Notes under the pieces: generated by a model | Seen by the model: the letters and a program-made list of their open reading frames with translations, nothing else | Told to the model about the DNA's origin: nothing | Databases searched by the model: none | Part shown: piece after piece, positions 58,326-64,000 of the stretch | Numbering within the stretch: the first letter of the stretch is position 1 | How the letters are laid out: every line of letters starts with the position of its first letter | Translations under genes and position numbers: made by a program | Source of the DNA: Mobiluncus massiliensis | GTDB lineage: Bacteria; Actinomycetota; Actinomycetes; Actinomycetales; Actinomycetaceae | Assembly (NCBI RefSeq): GCF_949769255.1 | Contig: NZ_OX458329.1 | Location: 1,240,001 to 1,304,000, forward strand | DNA length: 64,000 bases | Reading direction: 5' to 3'

Positions 58326-61118
58326 TTAATCGCGCGGAATCTCGCGCATTTCCCAAGTTTCGATGCGGTCGCCCACCTGGATGTCCTTGAACTCCAGACC
58401 GATACCGCATTCGAAACCTTCGCGGACCTCGGTGACATCGTCCTTTTCGCGGCGCAAGGAATGAATCTCCAGCTCTCCGTTGACGACCACACCATCGCGA
58501 ACCAAGCGAGCCTTAGAGCCGCGCTTGATGGTGCCCGACTTAATCAAGCAGCCCGCGATGTTGCCGAACTTGGAGGACTTAAAGACCTGGCGAATCTCGG
58601 CGGAACCGAGTTCGTGTTCCTCATAAATCGGCTTTAGCATACCCTTCAAGGAGTTCTCAACGTCCTCAATGACCTGGTAGATGACGGAATAGAACTTCAT
58701 CTCCACGCCTTCACTGTCGGCCAGTTCCGCCACACGTTCGGCAGGACGGACGTTGAAGCCGATAATGATGGCGTTGTCCACGGTCGCCAAGTTGACATCG
58801 TTTTGGGTAATCGCGCCGACACCGCGGTGGATGATGCGCAGACCGACTTCCTCGCCCACGTCAATCTTGAGCAGGGAGTCCTCCAGAGCTTCGACCGAGC
58901 CGGACACGTCGCCCTTGATAATCAGGTTCATCATGTCGACCTTGCCGGCCTTCAGGGCTTCATCGAAGGATTCCAGGGTGACGCGCTTGCGGCGCTTGGC
59001 CAGCAACGCAGCGCGTTCCGCAGCCGCACGTTTGTCTGCAATCTGGCGGGCCGTCCGGTCGTCTTCGGCGACCAGGAAGTTATCGCCGGCTCGCGGCACC
59101 GAGGTCAGACCCAGCACCTGCACCGGAGTGGAGGGGGTGGCCTCCTCCACGTTTTGGCCGCGCTCGTTGAACATGGCGCGCACCCTGCCGTAGGCAGTTC
59201 CCGCCACGATAGCGTCGCCGACACGCAGAGTACCGCGCTGTACCAGCACGGTAGCGACCGTGCCGCGTCCCTTGTCCAGGTTCGCTTCAATGGCAACGCC
59301 GCGGGCGGGAGCGTGTGGATTGGCCTGCAAATCCAGCACCGCGTCAGCTGTCAGCAACACTGCATCCAACAAATCCTCAATACCCATCCGCTGTTTAGCC
59401 GAAATCGGCACAAACATGGTGTCTCCGCCGTATTCTTCGGGCAACACGCCGTATTCGGACATCTGGGCTTTGACCTTGTCCGGATTCGCGGTAGGTTTAT
59501 CAATCTTGTTGACTGCCACCACAATCGGCACGTTTGCGGCCTTGGCATGGTTGATGGCCTCCACGGTCTGGGGCATCACCCCATCATCAGCGGCGACCAC
59601 GATAATCGCAATGTCGGTGACCTGGGCGCCACGGGCACGCATAGCGGTGAAGGCTTCGTGACCCGGCGTATCGATGAAGGTCAGTTTGCGGCCTTTATCA
59701 GCCTTTTTCAGCGTGACCATATAGGCGCCGATGTGCTGGGTAATTCCGCCATACTCGGTATCAATGACGTCAGTATTACGGATAGCGTCCAGCAACTTGG
59801 TTTTACCATGATCGACGTGGCCCATCACCGTCACGACCGGAGGTCGGGGTTCCATAGCCTCGATGTCATCGAGTTCTTCGGCTTCCAAATCAATATCGAA
59901 GGATTCCAGCAGCTCGCGGTCCTCGTCCTCCGGTGAAACCACCGTAATTTCGTAACCGAGTTCTGCCCCCAGCAGCTTGAACGTGTCCTCGTCTAGGGAC
60001 TGATTAGCTGTGGCCATCTCGCCCATGTGGAACAGCACGGTCACCAGCGCGGCAGGATTGACGTTAATCTTTTCTGCGAAATCGGCGACAGATGCTCCGG
60101 AACGGATCCGAATCTCTTGGCCATTGCCTTTCGGGACGGTGACCCCGCCAATCACGGGCGCATTTTGCTCCTCGATTTCCTGACGCTTAGCCCGGCGGCT
60201 CTTGCCTTTCCGGGATTTGCCGTGACCGAAAGCACCCTGGGTAAAGCCGCGCCCGCCGCGGCCGCGAGGCGGCGAAGGCGGACCGCCAAATGCGGGAGCG
60301 CCGCCAAAGCCGCCGGCCGCCAAAGCCTCAGGACTGGTGCGAGAACCACGACTGCTCCGTCCACCACGTCCTGCGGGACCGGAGTCGCCGCGGGGCGAAC
60401 CCAGGCGGTCTCCCGGCTTGGGACGCGGACCGCCGCCCTGACCCGGACGGGGAATCCCCTGGCTCATGCCTTGAGCGGAAGCGAACGGGTTGTTGCCCAG
60501 CCGTCCCCGGCGCGGACCCGGCTTCGCTTTGATTCCACTGGTGCCGCCGGGACGCGGCATTCCCTGAGCGGAAGCGAACGGGTTGTTGCCCGGACGCGCA
60601 CCCGGCTTGGGAATTGAGGCGCCGGGTTTGGGAATATCGGGGTGAGCACTGGGCTTCGCCTGCGGCTTGGCAGGGCTGGGACTCGGTGCTGATTTCTCTG
60701 GTTTTGGCTGAGGAGCAGCGGAAGCAGCAGGAGAGGAATCCGCCGGTGCGGGAGTCTCTGCGTCCAAAGTGTCCGGTGCGGGCGCAGTCTCCGGGGTCGG
60801 CGACTCCGGAGCGCTGGCTGGCGGCGTCGATTCCGCATCAGCAGCAGGCTCTGCGGCCGACTTCTGACTTTTCGAGGTTGTCTTGGCAGCCGGCTTCTTC
60901 GCTTTCGCAGCCGCTTTTTCGGCTTTCTTGGCGGCTTCCGGGCTAAACTTGCCCAGCTTTTCCTTTTCAAAGCGTTCCATCATCCGCTTCACAACCGGGC
61001 TTTCCACCACGGAGGATGCAGACTTTACGAACTCGCCGGCATCTTTCAGATACGCCAGCATTTCTTTGGATTCAATACCGAGCTCTTTTGCAAGCTCGTG
61101 CACGCGCATTCGTGCCAC
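58326..61118 (-). CDS. infB: translation initiation factor IF-2
   Basis: IF-2 places initiator tRNA on the 30S subunit. The GTG at 61118 is the start, giving '[20 protein letters not shown]', the usual actinobacterial N-terminus, four bases after AGGAG; a longer reading from 61139 is not needed. The 930 aa include a Lys/Ala/Pro/Gly-rich N-domain with repeated '[10 protein letters not shown]' segments. The G-domain has '[20 protein letters not shown]' (G1), '[20 protein letters not shown]' (G3) and '[19 protein letters not shown]' (G4). The C-terminal fMet-tRNA domain includes '[20 protein letters not shown]'. Normally nusA-ylxR precede it; here it has its own promoter region. Confidence 0.95.
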   Translation of the reverse strand: MARMRVHELAKELGIESKEMLAYLKDAGEFVKSASSVVESPVVKRMMERFEKEKLGKFSPEAAKKAEKAAAKAKKPAAKTTSKSQKSAAEPAADAESTPPASAPESPTPETAPAPDTLDAETPAPADSSPAASAAPQPKPEKSAPSPSPAKPQAKPSAHPDIPKPGASIPKPGARPGNNPFASAQGMPRPGGTSGIKAKPGPRRGRLGNNPFASAQGMSQGIPRPGQGGGPRPKPGDRLGSPRGDSGPAGRGGRSSRGSRTSPEALAAGGFGGAPAFGGPPSPPRGRGGRGFTQGAFGHGKSRKGKSRRAKRQEIEEQNAPVIGGVTVPKGNGQEIRIRSGASVADFAEKINVNPAALVTVLFHMGEMATANQSLDEDTFKLLGAELGYEITVVSPEDEDRELLESFDIDLEAEELDDIEAMEPRPPVVTVMGHVDHGKTKLLDAIRNTDVIDTEYGGITQHIGAYMVTLKKADKGRKLTFIDTPGHEAFTAMRARGAQVTDIAIIVVAADDGVMPQTVEAINHAKAANVPIVVAVNKIDKPTANPDKVKAQMSEYGVLPEEYGGDTMFVPISAKQRMGIEDLLDAVLLTADAVLDLQANPHAPARGVAIEANLDKGRGTVATVLVQRGTLRVGDAIVAGTAYGRVRAMFNERGQNVEEATPSTPVQVLGLTSVPRAGDNFLVAEDDRTARQIADKRAAAERAALLAKRRKRVTLESFDEALKAGKVDMMNLIIKGDVSGSVEALEDSLLKIDVGEEVGLRIIHRGVGAITQNDVNLATVDNAIIIGFNVRPAERVAELADSEGVEMKFYSVIYQVIEDVENSLKGMLKPIYEEHELGSAEIRQVFKSSKFGNIAGCLIKSGTIKRGSKARLVRDGVVVNGELEIHSLRREKDDVTEVREGFECGIGLEFKDIQVGDRIETWEMREIPRD

Positions 61119-61468
61119 TTTTCTCCTGTCCTTCGCCACCCCACCCGGCGAAGGGTGAGAATGGATTAATCGTTGGTACTCATCGGGTACTCATCGGGTG
61201 CCCAACATCTTCCAACCCGCTCCTAGGTCATTGCGAACACAGTGCCGCGGGATAATGAAATCCACCAGTAGCAAAGTATCCTCAGCTAATAAGTTCATGT
61301 GCTGGAACGCGGCTGTTGGAGCCGCGAAAAGCACCGCTCCTGATTATACCCGACTTTTCTCTATGCATTTGAATCGGGGCCTCCAGCCCGGCAAACTACC
61401 GGGCAAAAGATTGGGGTGGAACCGTCCGTGACGGCTCCACCCCCTAAGTTATTGGCAGATCCTCGAAA
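61119..61468 (-). other. infB leader and promoter region, no ylxR
   Basis: This 350-base stretch has no recognisable ylxR (DUF448) gene; the short ORFs in it match nothing. TATAAT (minus strand, 61348-61343) is a good -10 box, giving a leader of about 220 nt before infB. The leader includes an exact 11-bp tandem repeat (GGTACTCATCG twice, 61175-61196). At the upstream end two hairpins (61385-61404 and 61413-61444) follow the CWB2 gene. Confidence 0.6.
61413..61444 (-). terminator. terminator of the CWB2-lysozyme gene
   Basis: GGGGTGGAACCGTC and GACGGCTCCACCCC pair with one mismatch around CGT. On the minus strand the hairpin is followed by AATCTTTTG and lies 24 bases past the CDS stop. Confidence 0.75.
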
Positions 61469-62704
61469 TCAATACCAGCCACGAGCACAGAAATTCGCCC
61501 AGGCAGCAGCGGGACTGCCGTAGCGACCCTTGATGTAGCTCAATCCCCAGCGGATTTGAGTGGCCGGGTTCGTCGCCCAGTCTGCACCGGCAGAAGCCAT
61601 TTTACGGCCGGGATTAGCCTGTGGAATCCCGTAGGGGCCACCGGGGCGTCCGGCATTCGTACGCCATCCAGATTCGCGGGCCCACAGCTTGAACAGGGGC
61701 TGCATCTGATCCGGTCCCCAACCGAACTGACCCAGCATGTCGTAAGCGATGCCCTGCGCAGTGCCGGCTCCCCACGGATTAGCCGCCCGCGCCGCGGCTT
61801 CCTGGGCTGCCTTCTCAGCTGCGGCCTTTGCAGCTGTCTCGGCCGCCTGCTGCTCACAGGTTTTCGCCGCGAAATTGTCGGCAATAGCGCTGGTGCCACC
61901 GATAGCGGTGAGATGTTTTCCACCCAGGTCTTCCAACACCACTTGGGGCGCACAGGAAGTCTGAACCAACACTACCGAAGCATTATTTTTCTTTGCCAAA
62001 GGGGCCAAAGTCAGGGCATCGACCGGGTTCTTGCCATTGACCAACAGATAGTTTTGCGAGCCGATGGCTTGCGCGGCGGCCAGCGCGGTGGTGTAACGGT
62101 TATCTCCGGCTATCCGGGAAACTTTTTTCCCGGTCAGTTCTTCAACCTGAGCTTTAGTTTCCTCGCTCACGACCGCGGTGCCACCAATGATTGTGATGCT
62201 TTGAGGATTCAACTCAGCAATGGCCTGAGAGCCGTATTTGCCCAGCTGATTCGGCTCAGCCAACAAGAGGTTCGCTTCCAGATTGGCCGCGTAGGACGTG
62301 GCGGCCAGAATATCTACCTCCGAGTTGCCGTTGGCGATAACCACGGGAGCATCCGCTTCGCCTTCCAAAGCGACTTTCGCGGCCGACTCGTAACGGTTAG
62401 TTCCGCCCAAGGAGGGAGCATCCGGGCTCATAACCGCAGACTTGTCATCGTTGGCTGCCTGCAGTGAACCAATGAGGCCATCAGGCGACTTATCGCTGAC
62501 CAACACTGAACTCAAATCAGTTGCCTCAGACACCGCTTTTGATGTCTCATAACGATCCACACCAGCCAAACGAACGCTGGCACTGACAGTTTGATTTGTA
62601 ATGGTTGCGGAACCCCCATCTTCCGCATTGGCAATCGGGGTAACCCCTGCTACTCCGATTCCAGCAATTGCAAATGAACTTGCCATCAGTTTAGAAATAT
62701 TCAT
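61469..62704 (-). CDS. secreted CWB2 protein with lysozyme-like C-terminus
   Basis: The 411-aa product starts at ATG 62704 ('MNISKLMASSFAIAG') with AGGTCAATC upstream, and has a signal peptide cleaved after 'TPIANA'. Three CWB2 repeats follow ('SVRLAGVDRYETSKAVSEAT', 'SLGGTNRYESAAKVALEG', 'VSRIAGDNRYTTALAAAQAI'). An Ala-rich helical linker comes next ('AAETAAKAAAEKAAQEAAAR'), then about 85 residues typical of the aggregation-promoting factor/SLT lysozyme-like domain: 'LFKLWARESGWRTNAGRPGG', 'PYGIPQANPGRKMASAGADW', 'NPATQIRWGLSYIKGRYGSP'. The Glu of 'ARESGW' is the expected catalytic acid. It probably cuts peptidoglycan while bound to the wall. Confidence 0.9.
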   Translation of the reverse strand: MNISKLMASSFAIAGIGVAGVTPIANAEDGGSATITNQTVSASVRLAGVDRYETSKAVSEATDLSSVLVSDKSPDGLIGSLQAANDDKSAVMSPDAPSLGGTNRYESAAKVALEGEADAPVVIANGNSEVDILAATSYAANLEANLLLAEPNQLGKYGSQAIAELNPQSITIIGGTAVVSEETKAQVEELTGKKVSRIAGDNRYTTALAAAQAIGSQNYLLVNGKNPVDALTLAPLAKKNNASVVLVQTSCAPQVVLEDLGGKHLTAIGGTSAIADNFAAKTCEQQAAETAAKAAAEKAAQEAAARAANPWGAGTAQGIAYDMLGQFGWGPDQMQPLFKLWARESGWRTNAGRPGGPYGIPQANPGRKMASAGADWATNPATQIRWGLSYIKGRYGSPAAAWANFCARGWY

Positions 62705-62791
62705 GATTGACCTATTCGACCGGCTCATTTGACCCAGCCAAATGCCCTCCTCATTTGTTGAACGTTTCGCGACCCCACGCCGCGACGATTG

Positions 62792-62821
62792 ATTATAACG
62801 TTTTGGTAACAACCATGTCCA
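62792..62821 (-). promoter_or_regulatory. promoter of the CWB2-lysozyme gene
   Basis: On the minus strand TGGACA (62821-62816) and TATAAT (62797-62792) are spaced by 18 bp. The start codon is 88 bases downstream. Confidence 0.65.
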
Positions 62822-62932
62822 TTTTGGCGGTTTTAAAGGCTTTCAACTGCGGATATACCTTCACAAGGGCGGTCCCCAACGTTGCCGCGCCTCCCCCGGA
62901 AACGCCGGCACGGCCCTTGGGCACAGAAAATT

Positions 62933-62962
62933 CAGCCCTCCGGGAAAAACCTCGGAGGGCTG
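62933..62962 (-). terminator. Rho-independent terminator of nusA
   Basis: CAGCCCTCCG (62933-62942) and CGGAGGGCTG (62953-62962) form a perfect 10-bp stem with a 10-nt loop. On the minus strand it is followed by AATTTTCTG, 30 bases past the nusA stop. Confidence 0.85.
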
Positions 62963-62991
62963 GATGCGAAACCCCTCGCGGGGTTGAAAAT

Positions 62992-63978
62992 CTAGGCCGG
63001 CGCGGCACCATTTTCGGTGTCGGAATGGATGTCAATCCCCCAACCGGTCAGGCGCGAAGCCAGGCGGGCATTTTGACCTTCCTTGCCGATAGCCAGGGAC
63101 TGTTGAAAGTCCGGGACCACCACTCGCGCCAGCCGCTTGGCCTCATCGATGACCCGTACCGAAATGACTTTGGCCGGGCTCAAAGCATTGGCTACGTAAA
63201 CCGTAGGATCTTCAGCCCAATCCACGATGTCGATTTTTTCTCCGTTGAGCTCGTTCATAACCGCCCGGACGCGCGAACCGTTCGGGCCGATGCACGCCCC
63301 CTTGGCATTGATACCTTTTTCGGTTGCCCGCACGGCAATCTTGGTGCGGTGTCCCGGCTCGCGAGCCACTGATTCGATGACGACTTCTTCCTTGTCGATT
63401 TCGGGCACTTCGCGTTTAAACAGGCCCTGCACCAAGCCGGGATGGGTTCGAGACAGTTCGATGTGCGGGCCTTTCAAGCCACGCGACGCCGCTAAAACGT
63501 ATACGCTCAGCCGCACTCCGTGCTGGTATTTTTCGCCGGGAACCTGTTCGGCCGGCGGAATAATGCCTTCCACATCTCCCAGATTCACGGTAACCAGCTT
63601 CGGATCACGCCCGGAAGTCACCACTCCGGAAACGACTTGACCGACACGATCCTTGAAATCGCCCAGAACTGCTTTGTCTTCTTCCTCCTGGAAACGTTGA
63701 ATAATCACGGATTTCACCGTGGCTGCGGCGGTACGTCCAAAATCTTTAGGAGTAATCTCGGACTCGCCCAGCTCGTTGCCGTCCTCGTCCAGCTCCTTCA
63801 CCAAAACCCGAACCTCACCGGTCTTGCGATCAACCTCAACCCGTGAATGATCTTTTTCAGCACCCGGCTGATTGCGGTATGCCTTCAAAAGCGCTTGCTC
63901 GACCGTGTCGATAAGCGAGTTCATATCCATGCCCTTTTCGGCTTCCACCAGGCGCAATGCAGACATGTCAATTTGCAT
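62992..63978 (-). CDS. nusA: transcription termination/antitermination factor NusA
   Basis: NusA binds RNA polymerase and controls pausing, termination and antitermination. The 328-aa protein has the N-terminal RNAP-binding domain ('MQIDMSALRLVEAEKGMDMN'). It then has S1 ('GQVVSGVVTSGRDPKLVTVN'), KH1 ('GACIGPNGSRVRAVMNELNG') and KH2 ('QQSLAIGKEGQNARLASRLT'). It lacks the C-terminal acidic repeats of E. coli NusA, as is normal in actinobacteria. ATG follows GGAGGAATC. A strong terminator follows, so nusA does not run into infB. Confidence 0.96.
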   Translation of the reverse strand: MQIDMSALRLVEAEKGMDMNSLIDTVEQALLKAYRNQPGAEKDHSRVEVDRKTGEVRVLVKELDEDGNELGESEITPKDFGRTAAATVKSVIIQRFQEEEDKAVLGDFKDRVGQVVSGVVTSGRDPKLVTVNLGDVEGIIPPAEQVPGEKYQHGVRLSVYVLAASRGLKGPHIELSRTHPGLVQGLFKREVPEIDKEEVVIESVAREPGHRTKIAVRATEKGINAKGACIGPNGSRVRAVMNELNGEKIDIVDWAEDPTVYVANALSPAKVISVRVIDEAKRLARVVVPDFQQSLAIGKEGQNARLASRLTGWGIDIHSDTENGAAPA

Positions 63979-64000
63979 GATTCCTCCGTATTGATTTGTC

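Noticed and set aside
60440-60610. Repeated [10 protein letters not shown]-coding segments as a mobile or tandem repeat
   Set aside because: They lie inside the low-complexity N-terminal domain of IF-2 and are normal for this protein.
1-64000. CRISPR array
   Set aside because: No regularly spaced direct repeats were seen anywhere in the window.

Overview
The window is a stretch of actinobacterial chromosome. Several markers point to the family Actinomycetaceae, and Mobiluncus or a close relative is the most likely source. These are the DUF2017-ClpS-PncB-DUF3039 neighbourhood, a high-GC codon bias, probable leaderless genes, an intracellular BNR-type sialidase, small YjfB-like motility ORFs and three proteins with cell-wall-binding repeat 2 (CWB2) domains. 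The genus is inferred from gene content and was not confirmed by any search.

Layout. 0-6.1 kb: the end of rph, rdgB, two small ORFs, then murI, a DUF2017 protein, clpS, a tiny membrane protein, pncB and a DUF3039 protein. 6.1-14.1 kb: HU protein, meso-diaminopimelate dehydrogenase, an SNF-type Na+ symporter, a three-gene FtsX-type ABC operon with an inverted-repeat operator, and NADP isocitrate dehydrogenase. 14.2-24.2 kb: acyl-CoA ligase, a small membrane protein, purH-purN with a DUF6350-like membrane protein, sucCD and a polyphosphate kinase 2. 24.2-34.3 kb: PcrA helicase coupled to a sialidase-like gene, a PspC histidine kinase/LuxR regulator pair divergent from a large PspC membrane protein, and an ATP-grasp ligase. 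34.3-37.2 kb: pnp and rpsO.

37.4-48.1 kb is an AT-richer carbohydrate island. It holds a class II aldolase, a rhamnulokinase-like kinase, an RpiB/LacA-type isomerase, two RbsC-type permeases, an RbsA-type ATPase, a lipoprotein sugar-binding protein, a divergent LacI regulator and a second, AraB-like FGGY kinase. It is bracketed by a near-identical 90-bp block: once inside the 3' end of the intact quinone oxidoreductase gene (qor) and once inside a broken 3' fragment of a diverged qor beside rpsO. The simplest reading is that the island entered by recombination at the qor 3' end. A LacI operator overlaps the -35 boxes of both divergent promoters, so the island looks like a self-contained regulated catabolic module.

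48-64 kb: qor, a secreted CWB2 protein, ribF, a CapA-family lipoprotein, an alanine/sodium symporter, a secreted trypsin-like protease fused to CWB2 repeats, then truB, rbfA, infB, a CWB2-lysozyme-like protein and nusA. The usual nusA-ylxR-infB order is interrupted here: no ylxR is visible, and the CWB2-lysozyme gene sits between nusA and infB with its own promoter and terminators.

No tRNA, rRNA, CRISPR array, transposase or integrase was recognised.
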